Virus record (IMG/VR): IMGVR_UViG_3300042090_002687
Span: 1-46,922 of that record
Reading direction: 5' to 3' (one strand)
Source of the DNA: a virus
Length of the DNA stretch: 46,922 bases
A program made the translations under genes and the position numbers. The notes beneath the pieces were generated by a model. The model had not been told where the DNA came from. It searched no databases and saw nothing but the letters and a program-made list of their open reading frames with translations. Numbering within the stretch: position 1 is the first letter of the stretch; each line of letters opens with the position of its first letter. Shown here one piece after another: positions 32,126-41,158 of this stretch.

Positions 32126-35100
32126 ATGAATTTTAATGAACTTACAGAACAGGAAAAACTCAAATATGCCGAACTAATGTTTCGGCCCCTGAGTTCTGCT
32201 CAGGAAATAAAAAATTGGGCACAATTATTTCTCGGATTAGAATTGCCTATGGAAACAATTGACCCGGACAGCACTTCGAATCCCTTAGATGCCATTTGGC
32301 AAGTCTACAATACTTTTAAACAAAATTCGGGCGATAAAAATCCAGGTTATATTTTTTTATCATCACGAGAAAGCATGAAAACTATAAGTACGGCTATTTT
32401 GGAGACACTCCTTCTTCTCCATTTTTCTCTGGACGTGGGGCACGCTGCCGCAACAGAAGATCAGGCAGCCGTTGGCTTAGGATATATCAGTGGCTTCCTT
32501 AACAGTATAGAGCCTCTGATGCGGGCGGCTGGATGGGAAAATATAACGCAAAATAAACGACTTTTTAAATTTAAAACTCCTCATGGAAAAAATCCATTCA
32601 TCAAAATTGTTATTTGTACGCCCAAAGGAATGAACAGTTTACATAGTAATATCATGCTGTTAGATGAGTTGGATCTCGCCGATTCCAATGCACTAAAAGA
32701 AGGAAAGTACATAGTAAGTTACAGCAAGGGGATCTATGGTGTCAAGGTCTACCTGAGTACCAGGAAGTATGCCTATGGAAATATGTCGCAAGCCATTGAT
32801 AAAGCTGCGGAAATGAATTATAAGGTTCTCAATTGGAATATTATCGATGTTACGGAACGTTGCCCTGAAGAGAGACATTTGCCAAATGGACCAAAACAAG
32901 ATGTGTACGTGGCAAAAAATCTACCCCTTCAACGTTTGTCTCTAGAAGAATACAATATCTTGCCAGAGATAGAAAAATTAAAATGGGAATTAGTAAAAAA
33001 TGCGCATGAAGGCTGTGCAAAATGCCCTCTGCTTCCTGTATGTAAAATGCGCTTGAGCAAAAAACCTGCGACTGCCACAGGCGGGTTTTACAAGCCCATT
33101 TCCAGTGTAATTCAATCATTTCTAGAAAACGATCCTGATTCTGCAGAAGCACAGCTTATGTGCTTTAGTGAAAAGACTCAAATTTTAATGTCCGATGGAA
33201 CTACAAAAAATATTGAAAATATCGAAGTCGGAGATTTTGTGCTCTCTCATACCGGAACTTCTAGAAAAATCACCCAGATATTCAAAAGAAATTATGATGG
33301 ATCGGCTTTTAAAGTGAACAATGTGAACTGGAAACATTTTGATGATACTTTTGTTACGACTGAACATCCATATTTTTTGAATGGCAAAAATTTTGACAGT
33401 ATTAGCAATGCAAAACTTTTTCAGTTCGATAAATGGGGAGCTCTAAAACAAAAAGGAGATTATCTATCTTTGCCGATCCAATATATCCCCAGCGACAAGA
33501 GGGATATTTTATACAAAGATTTCGTTGATGTACCGTTAAAAGAATTTAACGGATGGGTTAAACCAAAAATTTCCACCGGTAGATATGTGCCCCCTAAATT
33601 TTCTTTAACCGAAGATTTTGGTTGGATTCTTGGTTATTTTCTAGCCGAGGGATATTTTATCAAGAGTACTAAATACGCTACCAAATTAAGTGGTATCACA
33701 TTTTGTTCAGACAATAGAGAAATTGAATACCATGAACGTGTGCGCAAATTTGCGTCGCAATCAAAACTTACTACATCAGAATTTCAAAACAAAGCAGGGC
33801 ATGGCTATACCGTGGATATTTACAATAATGCCTTGGCGGAGTTATTTTTTCGACTTTGTGGACAGTATAGTGATAAGAAAAAACTTCATCCAGCTTTGAT
33901 GGATGCAAACATAGAATTTTTGCGCGGTATTTTGGAAGGTTTCGATGCAGGAGATGGCACCAAACGGAAAAAACCGTATAAAGAATTGACGACCACTAGC
34001 TATAAATTGGCATCTCAGTTATTTACTATAGCGGCAAGATTAGGTCTGTGTCCCAGGCTCACTAGAAAACCATTCGAAAAGGATAGAAAAAGGGCATATT
34101 TGATTCACTACATCGATAAGACGCATGTGCATGTTCAAAAACGCACCAGATTCAAGATAGAAAATAATTACAACCAATATAGATTAGATAACTTAGAGCC
34201 TACATTTTATAAAGGTACTGTTTACAATTTAGAAGTAGAAATTGATCATAGTTATATAGGCAACGGAGTAGCGGTTCACAATTGTTGGAAACCAGGCTCT
34301 ACTGGATTGGTATATCCGCGCTTCAATCCTATTAAAGGAAACGTAATAACGATAAAAGAAGCATATGAATTATTTACCGGCGCAAAAACTAACAATCCCA
34401 TTAATGAGTTAACCTTACTAAATGAAATGAAAAAAGCCGGGATTTTGTTCTATGCAGGCGTAGACTTTGGATATACACACGATTTTACCATAACCGTAGC
34501 CGCTTTGCTTCCCAACGCGGACGTGTGGCTAATGGAGACTTATGCGGCTCCTCAAATGGAATTTGCGGATCAATTAGAAGTAGCCAAGGCTTTCAGAGAT
34601 AAATATCAAATTCACAAATGGTTTCCAGATCAAGCAATGCCATCACACATTAAATCCTTTAGAAAAAACGGAATGGTATGTCCAAAATTCACCAAAGATG
34701 TGCTGGGAGGCATAGAAGCGATTAGATCGAAAATTGTATCGGGCAATGGAGTTCGCAAATTTAAAGTAATTGCTAATGAAAGCAACAAAAAGACAATTTC
34801 TGCTTTGAGCAAACATAGATTTGTTCTAGATGGACAAGGAAATGTTACCTTAACGCCAGATGACACTCGAGGTATAGCGGATATTTGCGATAGTTTAAGG
34901 TACATAGGTCAAAACGTCTTTCCCGTTCGTGGGCCCCAAAAACCAGAGCACACTTGGATCGACATCAACGGCAAAATCTTAGACCACAATGACCCAGAAG
35001 CTAAAGCAAAAGCTCTCATAGCTTCCCAGCATGAGCAGCAGATGAAGGCCAAAATAGCGGAATTGGTTGGCCCCGGTCCCATTACCATCTCTACGAACAA

Positions 35101-35128
35101 GAAGGGTGGTTTCTTTTTTACGAGTTAA
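32126..35128 (+). CDS. Terminase large subunit interrupted by an intein
   Basis: A 1000-aa precursor. Exteins are residues 1-345 and 720-1000 (626 aa joined), normal for TerL. The ATPase region has a P-loop-like IFLSSRESMKT (79-86, without the usual Gly-rich loop) and Walker B LLDELD (178-183). A Cys group CAKCPLLPVCKM lies near 300. The nuclease part starts AGVDFGYTHD (first RNase H-fold Asp) and runs to DTRGIADICDSLRY. Residues 346-719 are the intein described separately. TerL drives DNA into the prohead and cuts it. The small terminase is not next to it. Confidence 0.9.
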   Translation: MNFNELTEQEKLKYAELMFRPLSSAQEIKNWAQLFLGLELPMETIDPDSTSNPLDAIWQVYNTFKQNSGDKNPGYIFLSSRESMKTISTAILETLLLLHFSLDVGHAAATEDQAAVGLGYISGFLNSIEPLMRAAGWENITQNKRLFKFKTPHGKNPFIKIVICTPKGMNSLHSNIMLLDELDLADSNALKEGKYIVSYSKGIYGVKVYLSTRKYAYGNMSQAIDKAAEMNYKVLNWNIIDVTERCPEERHLPNGPKQDVYVAKNLPLQRLSLEEYNILPEIEKLKWELVKNAHEGCAKCPLLPVCKMRLSKKPATATGGFYKPISSVIQSFLENDPDSAEAQLMCFSEKTQILMSDGTTKNIENIEVGDFVLSHTGTSRKITQIFKRNYDGSAFKVNNVNWKHFDDTFVTTEHPYFLNGKNFDSISNAKLFQFDKWGALKQKGDYLSLPIQYIPSDKRDILYKDFVDVPLKEFNGWVKPKISTGRYVPPKFSLTEDFGWILGYFLAEGYFIKSTKYATKLSGITFCSDNREIEYHERVRKFASQSKLTTSEFQNKAGHGYTVDIYNNALAELFFRLCGQYSDKKKLHPALMDANIEFLRGILEGFDAGDGTKRKKPYKELTTTSYKLASQLFTIAARLGLCPRLTRKPFEKDRKRAYLIHYIDKTHVHVQKRTRFKIENNYNQYRLDNLEPTFYKGTVYNLEVEIDHSYIGNGVAVHNCWKPGSTGLVYPRFNPIKGNVITIKEAYELFTGAKTNNPINELTLLNEMKKAGILFYAGVDFGYTHDFTITVAALLPNADVWLMETYAAPQMEFADQLEVAKAFRDKYQIHKWFPDQAMPSHIKSFRKNGMVCPKFTKDVLGGIEAIRSKIVSGNGVRKFKVIANESNKKTISALSKHRFVLDGQGNVTLTPDDTRGIADICDSLRYIGQNVFPVRGPQKPEHTWIDINGKILDHNDPEAKAKALIASQHEQQMKAKIAELVGPGPITISTNKKGGFFFTS
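33161..34282 (+). mobile_element. LAGLIDADG intein in terL
   Basis: 374 codons. Starts Cys (CFSEKTQILMSDG, block A), block B TTEHPYF with the conserved T and H, and ends VAVHN followed by Cys of the extein. Two LAGLIDADG-like helices, WILGYFLAEGYF and FLRGILEGFDAGDG, form a dodecapeptide homing endonuclease with acidic residues in each motif, so it may be active. All splicing residues are present. Insertion is between AQLM and CWKPG of TerL. Confidence 0.9.
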
Positions 35129-35131
35129 CTC

Positions 35132-35154
35132 CTTAATTTTATTAAGAAATTAAG
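35132..35154. repeat. AT-rich inverted repeat after terL
   Basis: CTTAATTT-TATTAAG-AAATTAAG: perfect 8-bp arms, 3 bases after the terL stop. No T-run follows, so it is not a normal intrinsic terminator. It may protect the transcript or mark a processing site. Confidence 0.4.
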
Positions 35155-35210
35155 CCGCAATCCTTCTTCAAAGCAATCTTAATACAAGACTATATCCCAA
35201 CGAGGTCGAG

Positions 35211-36638
35211 ATGTCAGATCGCCTGAACTTTTTAGTATATCTTAACGCGTACGCAGATCGAAACCCCAGCAATAATCCGTCGCGTTCGGCTTTCAAATGG
35301 ACTAGGGAAGTCAACAGCTTAGCAGTTTCTAATCCCAGCAGCATGCAGTTTTCCTTGGCACCCGGCGAAACTCGATCCCTCATCAGCGGGATGCGTACTC
35401 TCACGCAGGATTCGACCACGGAATACTCTATCGCCTTGGTTCCTGGACAGACTACAATTTATCAGCTCACGTGGGTTGGTGGCACTGATCCTGGCTTCCG
35501 TCCGAGCCGCACAAGTGGTGCTGACGCAAGCACCCAAGTAACTACTAGCCTAAATGGCACAGTTTTGACTTTCACGGCCAACGGCACCTATGCCTCTTTT
35601 ACTGGCGAAGTAGCTGGCATGTCTACTCCAGTCACTATTACAGCCAACAATTTGGGTGTCGGCGGCAACTCCGTAGTATTATCTGGCGATGGCAGTTCCT
35701 CTATAAACCTACTAATTTCTAATTGGAACACTGCCCATCCCTCAAATGAAATCACCTTAACGTCCGGCGATGGCACGCAGGTTCCTTCCTCGACGGCCTT
35801 TGCTTCTTTCACCGGCATGGTGGCTGGAATGTCTTCGAATGTTACTATCACAGCAAACGATCCCGGTTCTATTGGCAATTCCGTATCTCTAGAATTCAAC
35901 GGCATCATCAGTATCAACGGCGAGATCGCGGCCTGGAATACTGCCAATCCTTCCAACCAAGTAACACTCACTTCTGGCTCTGGCACGCAGATTCCTGATA
36001 ACGGTACCTATATCGATCTAACTGGCGGCAATGGCGTGATAGACTTGTCTGGTGGAAGTACTCCTTTCAACTTAATCAGTGGCGGAGTCGTCGTTGGCGA
36101 CTTCGTGCAGGTGGGAAACCTCTTTAACATCGCAAACCAGGGCCAATGGCAGATTATCGCGGTCACAGCAACGAGTTTTAGCGTGGTTAATGCAGAAGGG
36201 GTGGCGCAAGGCCCAGTTACGCTGGGAAGCGGTTTTGCCTCTCAGATCGATATTTTTGGCGCCCTAGGCGTTCAAGCGGGCGACACTCTGCTAATTACTG
36301 GCGGATTTTCCCCTGTCACGTGGGGTTCGTACATTGTAACCGAAGTTACTGATATGTGGGTACAATTTTCTTCGTTAGGCGTACTGCCGGCGCAAGGGCC
36401 CATCATGACCGAGGACATCACGTTCTATTTCGACGCCCAGCGGCTGGTATATCTTGAATCAGATCAAAATGTTACGATGGTCATCAATGGCGAAAGTGGC
36501 AACGAGATCAGCCCCATAGCTAACTGCCTATGCCAGATACAGCCTGGTGTCTTTTTAAGAACTTCCACCATTTACTCCTTGACTGTAACCAACATTAGTG
36601 CTAGCACCGCGAATTTGTACCTGGCAGCCGTAGAGTAA
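35211..36638 (+). CDS. Probable structural (virion) protein with internal repeats
   Basis: A 475-aa Gly/Ser/Thr/Asn-rich, beta-rich protein. Two repeats of about 70 residues begin near 127 and 197 (ASFTGEVAGMSTPVTITANN; ASFTGMVAGMSSNVTITAND), each with GNSV and a NWNTAHPSNEI or AWNTANPSNQV block. Beta-strand-like C-terminal domains follow (GDFVQVGNLFNIANQGQWQI, DTLLITGGFS). It lies between terminase and portal, where phages put decoration or head proteins. No family recognised. GAGG 8 bases before the ATG. Confidence 0.65.
   Translation: MSDRLNFLVYLNAYADRNPSNNPSRSAFKWTREVNSLAVSNPSSMQFSLAPGETRSLISGMRTLTQDSTTEYSIALVPGQTTIYQLTWVGGTDPGFRPSRTSGADASTQVTTSLNGTVLTFTANGTYASFTGEVAGMSTPVTITANNLGVGGNSVVLSGDGSSSINLLISNWNTAHPSNEITLTSGDGTQVPSSTAFASFTGMVAGMSSNVTITANDPGSIGNSVSLEFNGIISINGEIAAWNTANPSNQVTLTSGSGTQIPDNGTYIDLTGGNGVIDLSGGSTPFNLISGGVVVGDFVQVGNLFNIANQGQWQIIAVTATSFSVVNAEGVAQGPVTLGSGFASQIDIFGALGVQAGDTLLITGGFSPVTWGSYIVTEVTDMWVQFSSLGVLPAQGPIMTEDITFYFDAQRLVYLESDQNVTMVINGESGNEISPIANCLCQIQPGVFLRTSTIYSLTVTNISASTANLYLAAVE
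35588..36000 (+). repeat. Two tandem repeats of about 210 bp in the structural gene
   Basis: Copy 1 spans about 35588-35797, copy 2 about 35798-36000. The repeats share the codon order for SFTG-VAGM-S-VTITAN, GNSV, WNTA-PSN and LTSG-GTQ-P. They are clearly related but diverged at the DNA level, so this is an old domain duplication rather than a recent slip. Confidence 0.7.
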
Positions 36639-36653
36639 TGATATAAAGTAGAT

Positions 36654-38471
36654 ATGAGCGATACCCCACAAAATCCTAAGACTCCGATCGCATTCACTAT
36701 GAGCGACGTCCCTAGTGAACCGTTAGAAAAGGCTATGCCGGCCTATGGACAGTCCGTAAACGTGCAATCACCTTTGATGAATGCGTTGCAGCGCGCAACC
36801 GGGAATGCAAATAAAAAAGCCCCTCGTTTAGCTTTTACGGAAAATCCCGCCCCCACAGACAATTATCTCGGCCTATACAAGTCTAAACGTAGACTGCTCC
36901 CGGACGAAGTTTTAAAACAGATCCGCGTTCAAGATCACTTAGTTGCAGCGATCTTACGGGCTCGCGGGAGCATGTTCAGTCTTTTTGGACATCTAAGAAA
37001 AGACAGATTCGATACTGGATTAGAAGTCGCCATCAAGAAAGAATTTTACGAGATCCTAAGCCCAGAGCAGTATGAAAAAGTAATGGCGAGAGTTAAGAAA
37101 TTTGAACAAATCCTACTTAATTGCGGACATACGGCTGGTCTCGAGCATCACGAACAGTTGCCTCTGTCACAATTTTTAGACATCCAAATGCAGAACGGGA
37201 TAACCTTTGGCCGTTTTGCAACAGAAGTTGTGTACGATAGAGAGGTAGAACCAAACGAAGATGGGACTTTCCCGTTCCATCGTTTTCGTCCGATAGATGT
37301 CGGCACTATCTATAAATGCGTTCGAAAAGGCGAATACGTAGGAAACAACCTACGCGAAACTGCCATGAAGATGTTAGAGAGCATCACGGGCGATAAGCCA
37401 AACATTGACATGCAGAAATTAAAGGAAGATCAATACGCATGGCTTCAGGTCATAGACGGAACTCCTAGACAGGCCTTTACTCACCGAGAAATGTTGGTCT
37501 ATAATTTATTCCCCTGTACTGATATCGAGATGAACGGTTACCCTGTCTCTCCGTTGGATACTGTTATCAGTTCTGTTACTACTCATATTTCTATTGATGC
37601 ATACAAAAAGTTGTATTTTCAGAATGGAAGAGCTACTCGCGGAATGCTCGTAATCAACAGCGACGAGATAGATGAAGCAGTCTTGAATGGTATAAAATTA
37701 CAATTCAATGCCTCCGTAAATAATGTTGCAAACAGTTTTAGGACCCCCATTTTTGGAATGGGAAAGGAAGATAAAGTAGAGTGGTTGCCCTTCAGTGGAG
37801 AAGGGTTGCACGACGACGCGTTCATGGCTATGTACGACCAGATAGCTAGAAATATTCTGTCTGCCTTCAGTATTTCTCCTGATGAGCTCCCCGGCTATAG
37901 TCATCTTTCCCGTGCCACCAACAGCCAGACTTTAAGTGAATCCAATAACGAATTCAAGCTTACGGCAGCCAGAGACAACGGTCTTAGACCGCTTCTTTTG
38001 AAAATTCAGACTTTTTTAAATCAACTGTTATTTCCTCTCATCGATCCTCTTTTAGCCAAGATCTGTGAAATCAAACTCTGTGGGATCGACGCTCAATCGA
38101 AGGAACAAGAATCTACACGATTACAACAAGACATGCCGACTTTTATGACCTACGATGAAGTTTTGCATCAAGTTGACAAAAAGAAAGTTGGCAAAATGAT
38201 GGGCGGAGAAGTTCCGTTTAATGAAAGATTTCAGCTCATCTTGGACAAATATAAGAATGTCGGGGAAGTCGTTTCGGAATTCTTTGGCGATAGCGCAGCA
38301 ATGGTCGATCCAATGTTGCGTTACAAACGTGACCCGTTCTGGCTTCAAAATTTTCAATTATTAACGCAAACCAATCCAATAGCTGCTCAAGCTTTTTTTG
38401 CACCAAGGCCGTACGCCATGGATATATTTAAGATGGTCGTCCAGGATTCACTGGACGAAGACGAAGAGTAA
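36654..38471 (+). CDS. Portal protein
   Basis: A 605-aa protein of the phage portal family. The middle has the portal core (THREMLVYNLFPCTDIEMNG, then IDAYKKLYFQNGRATRGMLV) and later GKEDKVEWLPFSGEGLHDD, FSISPDELPGYSHLSRATNS (a common portal signature) and FNQLLFPLIDP. It forms the ring at the capsid vertex through which DNA passes. The start is in a weak ribosome-binding context, and the gene follows the structural gene by 15 bases. Order terL - structural - portal - coiled-coil - head protein is normal for a head module. Confidence 0.88.
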   Translation: MSDTPQNPKTPIAFTMSDVPSEPLEKAMPAYGQSVNVQSPLMNALQRATGNANKKAPRLAFTENPAPTDNYLGLYKSKRRLLPDEVLKQIRVQDHLVAAILRARGSMFSLFGHLRKDRFDTGLEVAIKKEFYEILSPEQYEKVMARVKKFEQILLNCGHTAGLEHHEQLPLSQFLDIQMQNGITFGRFATEVVYDREVEPNEDGTFPFHRFRPIDVGTIYKCVRKGEYVGNNLRETAMKMLESITGDKPNIDMQKLKEDQYAWLQVIDGTPRQAFTHREMLVYNLFPCTDIEMNGYPVSPLDTVISSVTTHISIDAYKKLYFQNGRATRGMLVINSDEIDEAVLNGIKLQFNASVNNVANSFRTPIFGMGKEDKVEWLPFSGEGLHDDAFMAMYDQIARNILSAFSISPDELPGYSHLSRATNSQTLSESNNEFKLTAARDNGLRPLLLKIQTFLNQLLFPLIDPLLAKICEIKLCGIDAQSKEQESTRLQQDMPTFMTYDEVLHQVDKKKVGKMMGGEVPFNERFQLILDKYKNVGEVVSEFFGDSAAMVDPMLRYKRDPFWLQNFQLLTQTNPIAAQAFFAPRPYAMDIFKMVVQDSLDEDEE

Positions 38472-38486
38472 TTTTAAAGGTGAGAT

Positions 38487-39107
38487 ATGCAAGGACCAGA
38501 TTACAAAAGTAAATATAAAGAACTGAGAGCAAAGTACATCAACGATCTAGATATGGCTTTCCGATTAGGCTGCGAAGCTGGTGCACAGCAGGCCCAGATG
38601 CAACAAACCTTGGATACTCAAGCGCAAATGAACGAACAGAATAGCCAAATAGAATCCGGGGATGCAAATTTATCCACCGAAGCTGGTTCTCCTGAAACCA
38701 ATGCTCAAGAAAATTCAAATGCCGCAGACAACATGGAGTCTGCTCAAGCCGGCGGCTCGGAATTGGATCAACACATCAACCGATTGGAAGGAATGCTTGG
38801 TTCGGATGCTAGTCCAGAAGTCAAAAAGAGTTTAGACGCCATACTTTCCCTCCGTAAGGCAGAGAAACAAGCGCAAGAATTAAGGAAATCCCAGGCAGCT
38901 ATCTCTGGCATTGCTAAGGCTTTACATAAGCCAGCTTTTAAACTTGGCGTCCAGGCCTCCCATAACTTGAGTGACAACGCCAAGAAGGCTGTGTCCCTTC
39001 AACACAAGATAGTGAACGACGTTATGAAATCTTGGGAAGAGCAAGAGAACAAGGCCAAGAACAGCATTGAGAATATCTTGAATATTGAAGGCTTACTCAA
39101 GGATTAA
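38487..39107 (+). CDS. Coiled-coil protein between portal and head gene, possible scaffold
   Basis: A 206-aa Gln/Ala/Asn-rich helical protein (QQAQMQQTLDTQAQMNEQNS) with long heptad-like parts (KAEKQAQELRKSQAAISGIA) and a basic C-terminal helix. Position between portal and head morphogenesis genes and helical composition fit a scaffold or portal-adaptor protein. AAAGGTGAG before the ATG. Exact role not proven. Confidence 0.6.
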   Translation: MQGPDYKSKYKELRAKYINDLDMAFRLGCEAGAQQAQMQQTLDTQAQMNEQNSQIESGDANLSTEAGSPETNAQENSNAADNMESAQAGGSELDQHINRLEGMLGSDASPEVKKSLDAILSLRKAEKQAQELRKSQAAISGIAKALHKPAFKLGVQASHNLSDNAKKAVSLQHKIVNDVMKSWEEQENKAKNSIENILNIEGLLKD

Positions 39108-39110
39108 TCC

Positions 39111-40823
39111 GTGTTCGGAGTCTCCTCTACATCCAAAGAAGCCTTAAGTAAAATTGTAGAAGAGATATTTGACAACATCGCTCTGCAGTTCATCGGCGAT
39201 ATTCCTAAACTTCAAAACAAGAAAAGATTAGTTATATCCTCCGAACCAAACCTTGGCTTGGCGCACCTCTTTGTTCAAGCCATGAAGAATAGAACTCCTA
39301 ATGATCTAGAAAAGGATGTTCTCAAAAGTCTCTTGACTAGCTCTTACGGCTATATCGAATCCCTTAAAAATAAAACTACATCCAACATTGCGGAGAGAAT
39401 TGATGGTTTGGCCAGAGAAGCAAAGCTGCAGGATAGAAAGCTCAGTAGAGAGGAAGTTCAGGCTGTTATTGCCGAGGAATTTAAAAGAGCAAAAGCTGCT
39501 ATGGCAACTATAGCGGAGGCTGAAAGCAGTAAGTTTAAAACTCTGGGAACTGCCATTGACATAACTAGAGTTTCCGCTTCGGTGGGTGATGATGACCCCA
39601 CTATATTTTTTGTAGTCATAAAAGATAATGTGACATGTCTAGAGGAAAATGAAAATGTTATTACGACTAAAGGAATAGTCAAAGTAGGAAATTTAAAAAT
39701 TGGAGATATTTTAAAAAATCCATCCACACCAAGCCAACGTGGTGGCAACAAAGTACTTGCGATAGAAAAAAAGATAAAGGAAACTATAGAATTAGACTTT
39801 GGAAATCAAAAAATCACATGTACCAGAGATCATCCTCTTTTGGTTAGATTTGGTAAGGTATTGTGTTTCATGGAGGCAGATAGAATTACAAAAGAACATG
39901 ATGTAGTTTTAATGGATGAAATAAAAACTAAAGGACAATTTAAGATGATATCTAGGGCTAAAACAGCCAGAGATTTTATGAAAAACCTAGGATATACGGA
40001 TGCTTGGGATTTTTGGAGAGAGAATATAGATGAAATGATAAATATTGCCAAGAAAACTGGAAGCAGAATTCCTATAATGAAAAAATATGGAATTGATGTT
40101 CCTATGTGGAATAGATATGTAAAACACATACTGACTGGCTACAATAGCACTATAAAATTTGTAGGGGGATGTCCTGGTAATAACTTTAATATTGAATATA
40201 TAACTAACAAATCTCGCAATCTAAAGATTAAAAGAAAAGAAAAATATGAGTTATTGGGAGCAGACGATTGGTTTGTTAGAGAAATAAAAAATGGCAAAAA
40301 CTGTTCTACTATAGCAAAAGAGCAAGACTTATCTGTCTCATTTTTAAGAAGTAAAATAAAAATTTTAGGCTTATTATCTTTTGTGAGAGCTAAGGGCGGA
40401 AGGGCGAATTGGAATAAGAACGGGGATTTTTTAATTTCATTAGGAAAAAAACGAGGAACTCCACACTTTGTCTCTCTTTCTAAACCAGAAAAATTGGTGG
40501 GAGAAGGACTTTCCAAAGCATTTTTAGATCTAAAAACTAATTTTACAATAGGAAATATCAAAGTGGATTTTTGCATTCCTTCCGAAAAATTAGCGATAGA
40601 ATATGATGGCTCGGGGCATAATTTATTAGATAAGATAGCCGGCAATAAAACAAATAGGATTACAAATAAGAAAGATTATGCCAGGGATAAATTTCTTAAA
40701 GAATCAGGTTATCGTATTTTTAGAATTAAAGCATCCAAAGATAAATTTGACATAAATTCTATAATAAATTCCATACATAAGTTTCTTTCTTCAAAAAAGA
40801 GTTTCGATATATGGCAAAATTAA
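39111..40823 (+). CDS. Head morphogenesis protein N-part + N-intein + Vsr-like endonuclease
   Basis: A 570-aa frame (GTG start). Residues 1-175 are the N-extein, a helical SPP1 gp7/Mu gpF-like domain. Intein Cys176 starts CLEENENVITTKGIVKVGNL; block B is TCTRDHPLLV (T and H conserved). From about 250 an endonuclease follows: helix-turn-helix-like DNA-binding modules (CSTIAKEQDLSVSFLRSKIK), then a Vsr/DUF559-type nuclease (KVDFCIPSEKLAIEYDGSGH, 484-503, catalytic Asp near 499; GYRIFRIKAS). It stops at 40821, before the C-intein blocks, which are in the -1 frame. This is not the usual single-frame intein. Confidence 0.88.
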   Translation: MFGVSSTSKEALSKIVEEIFDNIALQFIGDIPKLQNKKRLVISSEPNLGLAHLFVQAMKNRTPNDLEKDVLKSLLTSSYGYIESLKNKTTSNIAERIDGLAREAKLQDRKLSREEVQAVIAEEFKRAKAAMATIAEAESSKFKTLGTAIDITRVSASVGDDDPTIFFVVIKDNVTCLEENENVITTKGIVKVGNLKIGDILKNPSTPSQRGGNKVLAIEKKIKETIELDFGNQKITCTRDHPLLVRFGKVLCFMEADRITKEHDVVLMDEIKTKGQFKMISRAKTARDFMKNLGYTDAWDFWRENIDEMINIAKKTGSRIPIMKKYGIDVPMWNRYVKHILTGYNSTIKFVGGCPGNNFNIEYITNKSRNLKIKRKEKYELLGADDWFVREIKNGKNCSTIAKEQDLSVSFLRSKIKILGLLSFVRAKGGRANWNKNGDFLISLGKKRGTPHFVSLSKPEKLVGEGLSKAFLDLKTNFTIGNIKVDFCIPSEKLAIEYDGSGHNLLDKIAGNKTNRITNKKDYARDKFLKESGYRIFRIKASKDKFDINSIINSIHKFLSSKKSFDIWQN

Positions 40824-40915
40824 AACAAAAAACATATTTGGGTTTAAAAACTGTGGTAGAATTAGCGGTAACCAACGCAATTTATGCTTCTGAAAATGGA
40901 TTGATACATCACAAT
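39636..40915 (+). mobile_element. Split or frameshifted intein with Vsr-like homing endonuclease
   Basis: Intein limits: Cys at 39636 to HHN ending at 40915, followed by extein Cys at 40916. If joined through the -1 frame it is about 427 codons. The order is Hint-N, HTH modules, Vsr-like nuclease, Hint-C. Vsr-type endonucleases in split inteins are known from ocean metagenomes (the fractured-gene arrangement), where the nuclease is usually a separate gene; here it is fused to the N-part. AT-rich compared with the head genes, as expected for a mobile insert. Confidence 0.85.
40793..40799 (+). promoter_or_regulatory. A AAA AAG slippery heptamer in the intein frame overlap
   Basis: The 0-frame codons of the first frame read TCA AAA AAG AGT, so A-AAA-AAG is correctly phased for simultaneous -1 slippage (the dnaX-type site). 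A -1 shift here continues GAG TTT CGA TAT ATG into the C-intein frame. The only window in which such a shift could work is between the previous -1 frame stop (TAA about 40775) and the 0-frame stop (40821). No clear downstream stem or upstream Shine-Dalgarno-like stimulator was seen. Confidence 0.5.
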
Positions 40916-41158
40916 TGTAACGACTGTAAACGCCTTCACTTAATGCCCGATGGAATAACTCCCAGACTTTGGAAATTGTCCGAATTGAAAGCATCTTATG
41001 GGAAAAGAGGGGATGAAGTTCCATCCCTGATCAACAGACATCCGTTTTGTCGTTGCCAATTAGTCTATTTAACCAAGGGCTTCGGCTTTAATGATAAAGG
41101 GAAACTTAAATACGTTCAAGAAGGCTACGATGCTTATTCTATTCAGAAGGCAAATTAA
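40811..41158 (+). CDS. C-intein + head morphogenesis protein C-part
   Basis: A 115-aa frame. Residues 1-35 are the C-intein: block F-like KTVVELAVTNAIYASENGL, then IHHN. Cys36 begins the C-extein: CNDCKRLHLMPDGITPRLWK, with later HPFCRCQLVYL, the Cys/His signature of Mu gpF/SPP1 gp7 head proteins. It overlaps the first frame by 13 bases. An ATG at 40811 with GAG 9 bases upstream can start a separate polypeptide; alternatively the frame is reached by -1 frameshifting. Joined exteins give 255 aa. Confidence 0.85.
   Translation: MAKLKQKTYLGLKTVVELAVTNAIYASENGLIHHNCNDCKRLHLMPDGITPRLWKLSELKASYGKRGDEVPSLINRHPFCRCQLVYLTKGFGFNDKGKLKYVQEGYDAYSIQKAN

Noticed and set aside
35132-35154. Intrinsic terminator after terL
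   Set aside because: The stem is AT-only and no T-run follows; listed only as an inverted repeat.
41139-41158. Terminator between the convergent head gene and Cys-rich gene
   Set aside because: The coding regions overlap and no hairpin with a T-run was found.
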